The position numbers and the translations under genes were made by a program. The notes under the pieces are model-generated. The model worked only from the letters and a program-made list of their open reading frames with translations. It had not been told where the DNA came from and did no database searches. 14,724 bases of DNA, taken from Nitrospirota bacterium (GTDB lineage: Bacteria; UBA2233). Each line of letters opens with the position of its first letter. Positions within the stretch are counted from its first letter, which is position 1. This document shows, piece after piece, positions 1-6,073 of this stretch. The stretch spans positions 1 to 14,724 of the forward strand of contig WOZJ01000067.1 in the NCBI GenBank assembly GCA_011620345.1. Reading direction: 5' to 3'.

Positions 1-908
1 TAGGCGCTCTTAGGAGAATTGATTCTCGATACGACGAGGCGCATGAGAGCCTCTTTATCTTCAAAGGTATGGCGCTCGCATGGGAAAACGACGAACTCCT
101 TGGGGTCGCTTGCGGCACGGAAGAGATCGAGAGCCCTCGGCAGCGTAACGCTTGCATCGAGCGCACCGTGGACCAATAAGATAGGGGTTGGCGAGAGCAG
201 GCCGATGGAGTCCTTCATCCGTACTCTGTTGCCGTCGATGACGAACTCTTCGAAGGACGTCTGATCGAATAAGATCCCTCCTACCGGCCTAGGGGAACGA
301 AGGAACAGCTCAAGAACGGGGAAGCCCCCGTTTTCCACCCTAAGGTTCAGCATATCGAGCAACGGCTGCATGCGATACAAGTCGCCTAGCTTTGAGGGCG
401 AGGCAACCGACACGACGAGCTCAACAAGGTCCTTGGCGCGGGTCGTTCCGAGCATGCAGCCCAGCGAAGCCCCCAGCGAATGGCCATACACAACAAGACG
501 CTTCTTGGGGTATGCCTCCTTCAGCCAAACGATCAGCGTTTCCAGGTCGGAAAGGCTGCCTAGAAACGAAAAGGGAACCTTGGAATCCCCGTGTCCACGC
601 TGATCGAACCCTACCCAGCCGATTCCATCGGCCTCCAACATGGACTTTTCTTTAAGGAAGCCCCCTTTCGTGCCGCCCATCCCGTGAAGGAACACGACCA
701 AGGCGTCGGCGCCTTCTTTAAGGTTTGCCAAGCAAGGAATGTGCACTCCGTCGGCTGGGTTTGTAAAGATGAACTCTTTGGGTTCACTCCATGGAACCTC
801 CTGCGCGCAGTGAGCAAGCCCGGCCTCAAATACCCAGCCCCCCGCTACGGCAAACCCGCAAAGTGTCACAACGAAGGCCAGCAGCAGGCGTAAGCCTAAA
901 CTATGCAC
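1..908 (-). CDS. Alpha/beta hydrolase (serine aminopeptidase/lysophospholipase-like), 3' end cut by window
   Basis: Reading the minus strand from a GTG at 908 gives 302 uninterrupted codons to the left edge; the next codon begins TA, so the gene either stops there or continues. Residues about 5-30 form one hydrophobic segment (signal peptide or anchor), with no lipobox. An alpha/beta-hydrolase fold follows: His-Gly oxyanion motif at 75-76, FDQRGHGDS at 101-109, nucleophile elbow GHSLG with Ser144, probable acid Asp251 (HGALDAS) and His280 (ERHTF). This supports a serine hydrolase acting at or outside the inner membrane; the substrate cannot be told. It resembles the S33/monoglyceride lipase and FrsA-like groups. 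The gene starts 2 nt after the panD stop with no visible Shine-Dalgarno, so translation is probably coupled to panD. The hydrolase call is firm; the exact start is less so. Confidence 0.85.
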   Translation of the reverse strand, partial: MHSLGLRLLLAFVVTLCGFAVAGGWVFEAGLAHCAQEVPWSEPKEFIFTNPADGVHIPCLANLKEGADALVVFLHGMGGTKGGFLKEKSMLEADGIGWVGFDQRGHGDSKVPFSFLGSLSDLETLIVWLKEAYPKKRLVVYGHSLGASLGCMLGTTRAKDLVELVVSVASPSKLGDLYRMQPLLDMLNLRVENGGFPVLELFLRSPRPVGGILFDQTSFEEFVIDGNRVRMKDSIGLLSPTPILLVHGALDASVTLPRALDLFRAASDPKEFVVFPCERHTFEDKEALMRLVVSRINSPKSA

Positions 909-910
909 GG

Positions 911-1294
911 CTAAGATAGCGCGCTGAGCTTTGGAGTAGGGCTTTTTTCTGCCACGATTCTGTTTTTTTCGTCTACATACACAAGCCTCGGGCGATGATG
1001 CGCTACTTCTTCGTTCGTAAGCGTATCGAACGCGGCGATAATGACAATATCGCCCTTCTTGGCCAGGTGTGCGGCCGCCCCGTTGATGACGACCTCGCCA
1101 GTATCCCTTCCCCCAAGCATCGCGTAGGTCTCAAAGCGCGTTCCGCTGGTTACGTTCCATACATGGACCTGCTCGAAGGGGACTATCCCCGAGGACTCCA
1201 GAAGCCTTACGTCTATCGTGATCGAGCCCTCGTAGTCCAGGTTGGCATCGGTCACCCTCGCCCGGTGAATTTTTGCCTTCAGCATTGTCTTCAT
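911..1294 (-). CDS. panD: Aspartate 1-decarboxylase (pyruvoyl enzyme)
   Basis: Makes beta-alanine from L-aspartate for pantothenate synthesis; cytoplasmic. The 127-residue protein has the usual PanD length. The YEGS motif puts self-cleavage between Gly23 and Ser24, so Ser24 becomes the pyruvoyl group. Other family residues are present: Lys8, WNVTSGTRF (46-54) with Arg53, Tyr57, and NGAAAH (71-76). A GTG six bases upstream is in frame, but it overlaps the AAGGAG at 1305-1300. The ATG at 1294 lies 5 nt from that site and gives the normal N-terminus MKTMLKAKIHRA. Third gene of the pan operon, 15 nt after panC; the downstream hydrolase follows after 2 nt. Confidence 0.97.
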   Translation of the reverse strand: MKTMLKAKIHRARVTDANLDYEGSITIDVRLLESSGIVPFEQVHVWNVTSGTRFETYAMLGGRDTGEVVINGAAAHLAKKGDIVIIAAFDTLTNEEVAHHRPRLVYVDEKNRIVAEKSPTPKLSALS

Positions 1295-1299
1295 GCTCA

Positions 1300-1305
1300 C
1301 TCCTT
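1300..1305 (-). promoter_or_regulatory. Ribosome binding site of panD
   Basis: AAGGAG lies 5 nt before the ATG at 1294. It decides the start in favour of this ATG over the in-frame GTG at 1300, whose first base is the last base of the site. Confidence 0.8.
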
Positions 1306-1309
1306 TTCT

Positions 1310-2149
1310 TTAAAGACGAACGTTATCGATCAGCCTAGCCCTTCCTACTCTCGCTGCAACCATCATTCTGCATCCCGGGTAAGCTTGGATGGGGGTTTCG
1401 AGTGTTTCCGGTTCGATCAGGGTCACATAGTCCAACGTCTCGATACCGGATTCTAAAAGAGTCTTCCTTACGAGCGCAACGAGCACATCCGGGTCTTTTG
1501 TCCCGTGCTCAAAGCATGCCCTGCCCGCTTGAAGCGCAAGCAATATCCCCGTTGCCAGGTGGCGCTCTTGAGGAGTGAGGTAAGCGTTCCTGGAAGAAAG
1601 CGCAAGGCCGTCTTTCTCGCGCACCGTTTCGAGAGCCTCTAGGGTCACTGGAAGGTTTAAATCCTTGACCATTCTTTGAAGGATGACGAACTGCTGGAAG
1701 TCTTTTTCGCCAAAAAGCGCGAAGTCAGGCGATACAATCTCGAATAGCTTCAGGACAACCGTGGCCACCCCGTCAAAATGCCCTGGCCTAAACGCCCCGC
1801 AAAGCTTTTCAGAGAGCCCTTCCACCCGAACGCGTGTTGCAAACCCCTTGGGGTACATTTCTTGAGCTTCTGGTGCAAACACAAGGTCTACCCCTTCTGC
1901 CCGACATAGCTCCAAGTCTTTCTCGAGCGCTCTGGGGTAGCGTGCGTAGTCCTCGCTCGGACCGAACTGGGTTGGGTTCACAAAAATGCTCACGACCGCC
2001 ACGTCGCTTTTTTGCCTGCACGCTCGAATGAGTGCCCTGTGACCTTCATGGAGCGCGCCCATCGTGGGGACGAGGCCGACACGCCGACCGGCCCGTTTTT
2101 CGGGCTCTAGCAGCTCCCTGATACGGCAGATTTTCGAGAGGGTTTCCAC
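1310..2149 (-). CDS. panC: Pantothenate synthetase (pantoate--beta-alanine ligase)
   Basis: Joins D-pantoate and beta-alanine using ATP through a pantoyl-adenylate intermediate; last step of pantothenate synthesis. The 279-residue protein matches the family length (about 280). Visible motifs: VPTMGALHEGH (27-37) with the HIGH-type His34 and His37, FVNPTQF (56-62) with Gln61 for pantoate binding, GEKDFQQF near 150, and LALSSRNAYL near 183-192, the KMSKS-like nucleotide loop. The start is GTG at 2149; the sequence AGGAAG overlapping the panB stop supplies the ribosome binding site. The gap to panB is 6 nt, so the two are co-transcribed and probably translationally coupled. Confidence 0.97.
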   Translation of the reverse strand: METLSKICRIRELLEPEKRAGRRVGLVPTMGALHEGHRALIRACRQKSDVAVVSIFVNPTQFGPSEDYARYPRALEKDLELCRAEGVDLVFAPEAQEMYPKGFATRVRVEGLSEKLCGAFRPGHFDGVATVVLKLFEIVSPDFALFGEKDFQQFVILQRMVKDLNLPVTLEALETVREKDGLALSSRNAYLTPQERHLATGILLALQAGRACFEHGTKDPDVLVALVRKTLLESGIETLDYVTLIEPETLETPIQAYPGCRMMVAARVGRARLIDNVRL

Positions 2150-2155
2150 GGCTTC

Positions 2156-2953
2156 CTACCCGTACGTTTCGTCGGGCCCGGGAAAGGATCCTTCCCGAAC
2201 GGCTAAGGCGTAGGCCGTTAGCGCGCTCTGCGCCTCTTGACCGGTTTTCCCGAACGCGCGAGCAAGCTTAGGCGGAGAGGGGCTGATCCCAGCTACGTCG
2301 TGGAACACCAAGATTTGCCCGTCTGTATAAGGCCCGGCCCCGATCCCGATCGTAGGAATGGAAAGCCGCATCGTAAGGCTCCTAGCCACTTCGGAGCGCG
2401 TGCCCTCGATCACGACAGAAAAGGCCCCGGCCGCCTCGATGCTTAGGGCGTCCTCGAGCAGCCTGCTTGCCGATTCTTCGGTTTTGCCCTGGATGCGGTA
2501 GCCTGCCATGGCCCGAACATGCTGGGGCATGAGGCCGATATGGCCCATTACTGGGATGCCTGCTTCGACCATGGCGCGGACCGTGGGGACGACCTCTTTC
2601 CCGCCTTCGAGCTTGACGGCAACGGCGCGGGTTTCCTTGAGCACCCTTCCTGCGGCCTTAAGCGCGGCTGGAACGCCAGTTTGATAGCTCATAAACGGCA
2701 GGTCCACGACAATGGGGAGAGCCCTGGCTCCCCTCGAAACAGCCTTAGCGTGGTGAAGCACCTCGCCTAGCGTCACGGGCAGGGTCGTTTCGTAGCCGAG
2801 CTCGACCATACCCAACGAATCGCCGACCAAAATCGCATCTACCCCCGCCTCTTCGGCAAGACGTGCCTGCCAGGCGGTATAGGCCGTGACCATCGCCAGG
2901 GTTCGTTCTGGTTTGGAGCGGGACAAAAGTGCCCCTTCAAACACGCGCGGCAT
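2156..2953 (-). CDS. panB: 3-methyl-2-oxobutanoate hydroxymethyltransferase (ketopantoate synthase)
   Basis: Transfers a one-carbon unit from 5,10-methylene-tetrahydrofolate to 2-oxoisovalerate, giving ketopantoate; committed step of pantothenate synthesis. The 265-residue TIM-barrel protein is the usual size. Metal ligands are in place: Asp45 in VGDSLGMV, Asp84 in VVDLPF, Glu116 in KLEGG. The catalytic Glu183 is in VIEG, and GHIGLMPQ (137-144) and GIGAG (203-207) are conserved. ATG at 2953 is preceded by GGAAGG at 2966-2961 with 7 nt spacing. First gene of the minus-strand pan operon; its upstream region is shared with the divergent pntAA. No ketopantoate reductase (panE) is seen in the window. 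Confidence 0.97.
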   Translation of the reverse strand: MPRVFEGALLSRSKPERTLAMVTAYTAWQARLAEEAGVDAILVGDSLGMVELGYETTLPVTLGEVLHHAKAVSRGARALPIVVDLPFMSYQTGVPAALKAAGRVLKETRAVAVKLEGGKEVVPTVRAMVEAGIPVMGHIGLMPQHVRAMAGYRIQGKTEESASRLLEDALSIEAAGAFSVVIEGTRSEVARSLTMRLSIPTIGIGAGPYTDGQILVFHDVAGISPSPPKLARAFGKTGQEAQSALTAYALAVREGSFPGPDETYG

Positions 2954-2955
2954 CG

Positions 2956-3111
2956 CTACGCCTTCCCCTTAAGTTCCTTAAGAAGATTTGACCACAACGA
3001 CGTTGGAATCAGGCAGGACCGGAGTAAGCCATAGACGGGCGGAATGACAGGCTCCCTTACCCGTATAGAAGGGATGACACGCTTAAATTCCCTCGGTCCC
3101 GGTCCTTGCAA
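2956..3111 (-). CDS. Doubtful small ORF (51 codons) directly upstream of panB
   Basis: In the minus strand an open frame of 60 codons runs from a TAA at 3141-3139 to a TAG at 2958-2956, two bases before the panB ATG. The only initiation codon that looks usable is TTG at 3111, with GAGG 8 nt upstream. The product would end in LLKELKGKA and has a proline-rich middle (VIPPVYGLL). Third-position GC is similar to neighbouring genes and the tight junction with panB is gene-like. I recognise no family. The same bases could instead be an untranslated structured leader, which would explain the conservation equally well. Treat as unproven. Confidence 0.2.
   Translation of the reverse strand: MQGPGPREFKRVIPSIRVREPVIPPVYGLLRSCLIPTSLWSNLLKELKGKA
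3015..3106 (-). promoter_or_regulatory. Candidate structured 5' leader of panBCD
   Basis: Read on the minus strand, AGGACCGG (3106-3099) can pair with CCGGTCCT (3022-3015) as an 8-bp closing stem. Inside it, TCCCTT (3074-3069) can pair either with AAGGGA (3058-3053) or, in part, with AGGGA (3093-3089). The two helices are mutually exclusive. GTAAG (3060-3056) can also pair with CTTAC (3028-3024). It is known that a 'pan' RNA motif precedes pantothenate genes in several phyla including Deltaproteobacteria; I cannot confirm a match from the bases alone. No T-run terminator follows, so control, if any, would more likely be on translation. Confidence 0.3.
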
Positions 3112-3134
3112 GATCCAGGCCTCATTTTTATTTA
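3106..3134 (+). promoter_or_regulatory. Candidate sigma70-type promoter for pntAA-pntAB-pntB-rarA
   Basis: TTGCAA (3106-3111) and TATTTA (3129-3134) have an exact 17-nt spacer. Transcription would start near 3141, about 80 nt before pntAA. Its -10 covers almost the same bases as the -10 proposed for the divergent pan promoter. Box matches are partial (4 of 6 and 3 of 6). Confidence 0.35.
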
Positions 3135-3158
3135 AGCATTAAGAGAAAAAAAGAGCAA
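3130..3158 (-). promoter_or_regulatory. Candidate sigma70-type promoter for the pan operon
   Basis: On the minus strand TTGCTC (3158-3153) and TTAAAT (3135-3130) are separated by 17 nt in the AT-rich part of the gap. Transcription would start near 3123, giving a panB leader of about 170 nt. Both boxes are only partial consensus matches. Confidence 0.35.
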
Positions 3159-3207
3159 GATATCAAAGCCTTGCACGGCCCGGCGAATCTATGTTTGGAT
3201 GAAAATC

Positions 3208-3213
3208 AGGAGG
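3208..3213 (+). promoter_or_regulatory. Ribosome binding site of pntAA
   Basis: AGGAGG, a near-perfect Shine-Dalgarno, lies 8 nt before the GTG at 3222. It decides the start: an in-frame TTG at 3171 would add 17 residues that do not belong to the family. Confidence 0.85.
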
Positions 3214-3221
3214 TTAGGAGC

Positions 3222-4373
3222 GTGAAACTTGGAGTTCTCAAGGAAACCTGCGAGGGCGAAAGGCGCGTTTCCCTCGTGCCCGAGCTCGTCTCTTCCTACG
3301 CGAAGCTCGGAGTCGAAGTCTTGTTCGAGCCCGGCGCGGGGGAAGACGCAAACTTCGGCGACGAGGCCTACCTTGGAAAAGGAGCAAAGTCTACATCCAA
3401 GAATCAACTTCTTCACGATTCCGACATCTTACTTTGTGTGCGCGCCCTTGGCGCCAACCCGAAGAGTTACCGGGACGACCTGGAAAAAATGCACCCCGGG
3501 CAGCTCTTGGTAGGCTTTTTGGACCCACTAGATGCTCCCTCGGCCATCCAAGATGCGGCCAAAAAAGGCATCACGGCATTTGCCATCGAACTACTGCCCA
3601 GGATAACGCGTGCCCAGAGTATGGACGCGCTTTCTTCGATGGCCACTATCACGGGCTATAAGGCGGCCGTCATCGCTGCCGAGGTCCTGCCCAAGATCTT
3701 TCCAATGCTGATGACGGCCGCCGGCACGCTCTTACCGGCCAGAGTGTTCGTGATCGGTGCCGGGGTGGCCGGACTCATGGCCATCGCAACGGCCAAACGA
3801 CTAGGCGCCAAGGTTCGAGCCTACGACGTCCGGCCGTCCGTCAAGGAGCAGATCCAGAGTTTGGGAGCAAGCTTTGTCGAGCTAGGCCTCGAGCAAAAAA
3901 TGGCCGAGGACAAATCTGGGTACGCCAGGGCGATGGACGAGTCTTTTTACCAAAAACAGCGGGAGCTTTTAGGCGAGGTTCTTTCGGAATCAGACGTGGT
4001 TATCTCTACCGCGCTTGTTCCCGGCAAACTCGCGCCCGTCTTGATTACGGAGGCAATGGTCCAGGCCATGCCCAAAGGTTCTGTCATCGTGGACGTCGCC
4101 GCAGAACGGGGTGGAAACTGCGAATTGACCAAACCCGGCAGCGTGGCCGTAAAGCACGGCGTGACGATTTTAGGGCCTACAAACCTTCCTTCCAGCGTGC
4201 CGCAGCATGCCAGTACGATGTTTGCCAGGAATATGTTCAACTTTCTCAAGCCGATATTCATCGAAGGCAGGCTCGAGATCGACCTTGAGGACCAGGTCTT
4301 GCGAGAGTCACTCGTCGCCAAGGACGGCAATGTCGTTCACCCAAGGGTTATTGATCTGCTTCGAGGGGGATAG
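3222..4373 (+). CDS. pntAA: NAD(P) transhydrogenase subunit alpha part 1 (domain I, NAD(H)-binding)
   Basis: Soluble domain I of the proton-translocating transhydrogenase, which moves hydride between NADH and NADP+ at the inner membrane. The 383-residue protein matches the separate alpha-1 subunit of Rhodospirillum rubrum-type enzymes. The N-terminus MKLGVLKET and RRVSLVP (14-20) are typical. The catalytic loop keeps Arg127, Gln132, Asp135 and Ser138 (RITRAQSMDALSS). The Rossmann motif GAGVAG is at 179-184, with the NAD-selective acidic residue Asp202 in YDVRP. A mobile-loop tyrosine (Tyr234) is present. GTG start at 3222. First gene of a plus-strand operon; pntAB follows after 5 nt. Confidence 0.96.
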   Translation: MKLGVLKETCEGERRVSLVPELVSSYAKLGVEVLFEPGAGEDANFGDEAYLGKGAKSTSKNQLLHDSDILLCVRALGANPKSYRDDLEKMHPGQLLVGFLDPLDAPSAIQDAAKKGITAFAIELLPRITRAQSMDALSSMATITGYKAAVIAAEVLPKIFPMLMTAAGTLLPARVFVIGAGVAGLMAIATAKRLGAKVRAYDVRPSVKEQIQSLGASFVELGLEQKMAEDKSGYARAMDESFYQKQRELLGEVLSESDVVISTALVPGKLAPVLITEAMVQAMPKGSVIVDVAAERGGNCELTKPGSVAVKHGVTILGPTNLPSSVPQHASTMFARNMFNFLKPIFIEGRLEIDLEDQVLRESLVAKDGNVVHPRVIDLLRGG

Positions 4374-4378
4374 AAAGC

Positions 4379-4666
4379 ATGGACGTATTCATCGGGCTGC
4401 TGACCGTGTTTGTCCTCGCCATGTTCGTTGGGTTCGAGGTGATCACCAAGATCCCTCCCATCTTGCACACGCCTTTGATGTCCGGCTCGAACGCAATCTC
4501 CGGCATTACGATCATCGGGGCTATCCTCTCGGCGGGCACAAAGCTTACCATGCTAACCACAGTGCTTAGCCTCCTTGCCGTCATGCTCGCCATGGCGAAC
4601 GTCGTGGGCGGGTTTTTGATCACCCACAGGATGCTTCGCATGTTCCGGACGAAGGGGCGCGCATGA
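4379..4666 (+). CDS. pntAB: NAD(P) transhydrogenase subunit alpha part 2 (membrane)
   Basis: Small 95-residue membrane subunit of transhydrogenase, contributing the alpha part of the proton-conducting domain II. Three hydrophobic helices are visible: about 4-22, 39-55 and 57-80. The signature HTPLMSGSNAISG spans 30-42. Where the Thermus enzyme has a channel histidine (alpha2 His42), this protein has Ser41. His30 and His83 are the only histidines, both near helix ends. GAGGGG 4363-4368, inside the end of pntAA, serves as ribosome binding site. The stop codon overlaps the pntB start as ATGA, indicating translational coupling. Confidence 0.95.
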   Translation: MDVFIGLLTVFVLAMFVGFEVITKIPPILHTPLMSGSNAISGITIIGAILSAGTKLTMLTTVLSLLAVMLAMANVVGGFLITHRMLRMFRTKGRA

Positions 4667-6060
4667 ACCCAGCCGTGATCCAGCTTGCCTACCTCTTCTC
4701 TTGCGTCCTGTTCATCGCAGGGTTCATGCAGCTTTCACGCCCCAAGACCGCTAAGCGGGGGAATCTTTTGGGGGCATCCGGGATGCTCTTGGCCATCGTG
4801 GTCACGCTGCTCGATAAGCAGATCGTGAGCTTCGAGATTATCTTTGTAGGGCTTTTGGTGGGTACGGCGCTTGGCATATTCATGGCGCTTACCACCCCCA
4901 TGACGGCCATGCCGCAGATGGTCGGGCTGTTGAACGGGTTCGGCGGCGCGGCCTCCGCCCTTGTTACGGGAGCCGTACTGATCGAAATGCTGAGCCTTGG
5001 TAACCCTTTGACGCTGCAGTTTCGGATCGCCACGGCAGCCTCCAGCCTCATCGGTACCCTCACGCTCTTTGGCAGCCTCGTCGCGGCGGGAAAGCTCCAG
5101 GGCTTCATCGAAGAGCGCCCGATCCGATACAAAGGAGAGCAAGGTATCAAGCTGCTTGTTTTGTTCGTGTGTCTTTTCTTGGGTTCCATGCTTACCGCCC
5201 GGCCTGATACGCTCTGGACCTACTGGGCGCTACTTGGCGTCTCCGCGCTGCTCGGGGTTCTCCTCACCGCCCCTATAGGCGGTGCGGACATGCCCGTCGT
5301 CATCTGCTTGATGAACTCCTACTCTGGGCTTGCCGGAGCGGCCACAGGGTTCGTCTTGAGCAACACCGCACTCATCATCGCAGGCTCGCTGGTCGGTGCC
5401 TCGGGCATCATCCTCACCCAAATCATGTGCAAGGCGATGAACCGCTCACTCGCAAACGTCCTACTTGGAGGGTTTGGCGAGCTCAAAGAGGATACGTCTC
5501 TAGCGGGCACCATCTACGCGGGCAGAGTTAAGTCGGCAGACCCAGAAGAGGTGGCCATGCTGCTCGAGGCGGCTTCGAGAGTCGTGCTGGTCCCTGGATA
5601 CGGGCTTGCCGTCGCTCAGGCGCAGTATGCCGTCCGCGATTTGTACAACTACCTGACATCGCTCGGGATCGAGGTTGATTTTGCTATCCACCCCGTTGCA
5701 GGAAGGATGCCGGGCCACATGAGCGTCCTTCTGGCCGAGGTGGACATCCCCTACGAAAAGCTCAAGGAAATAGGCGAGATCAACCCAGAGTTCGAGCAGG
5801 TTGACGTCGCGATTGTCGTCGGAGCCAACGACGTCGTTAACCCACTGGCCAACACCGATCCAAACAGCCCGATCGCTGGTATGCCGATCCTTGAAGTCTA
5901 CAAGGCAAAGACCGTCGTGGTGATCAAACGCAGCCTCTCGCCAGGGTTTGCCGGTGTCCCAAACCCTTTGTTTGCCTACGACAACACGCTAATGCTGTTT
6001 GCCGACGCCAAGCAAGCCCTTCAAGCCGTTCTTGCCTCCCTTAAGGAACTTAAAGCGTAA
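4663..6060 (+). CDS. pntB: NAD(P) transhydrogenase subunit beta (domains II and III)
   Basis: Carries most of the proton channel and the NADP(H)-binding domain III. The 465-residue protein has the normal length. Residues 1-260 hold about nine membrane helices, ending in the conserved IGGADMPVVICLMNSYSG region (205-222) and MCKAMNRS (255-262). Domain III follows at about 290-465 with VPGYGLAVAQAQY (310-322), HPVAGRMPGH (343-352), GANDVVNP (387-394) and KRSLSPGFAGVPNPLF (422-437). The position of E. coli beta His91 is Asn91 (MPQMVGLLN), and the membrane part contains no histidine at all. The start overlaps the pntAB stop by four bases; rarA follows after 13 nt. Confidence 0.96.
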   Translation: MNPAVIQLAYLFSCVLFIAGFMQLSRPKTAKRGNLLGASGMLLAIVVTLLDKQIVSFEIIFVGLLVGTALGIFMALTTPMTAMPQMVGLLNGFGGAASALVTGAVLIEMLSLGNPLTLQFRIATAASSLIGTLTLFGSLVAAGKLQGFIEERPIRYKGEQGIKLLVLFVCLFLGSMLTARPDTLWTYWALLGVSALLGVLLTAPIGGADMPVVICLMNSYSGLAGAATGFVLSNTALIIAGSLVGASGIILTQIMCKAMNRSLANVLLGGFGELKEDTSLAGTIYAGRVKSADPEEVAMLLEAASRVVLVPGYGLAVAQAQYAVRDLYNYLTSLGIEVDFAIHPVAGRMPGHMSVLLAEVDIPYEKLKEIGEINPEFEQVDVAIVVGANDVVNPLANTDPNSPIAGMPILEVYKAKTVVVIKRSLSPGFAGVPNPLFAYDNTLMLFADAKQALQAVLASLKELKA

Positions 6061-6073
6061 AAGCTAGCCAACT

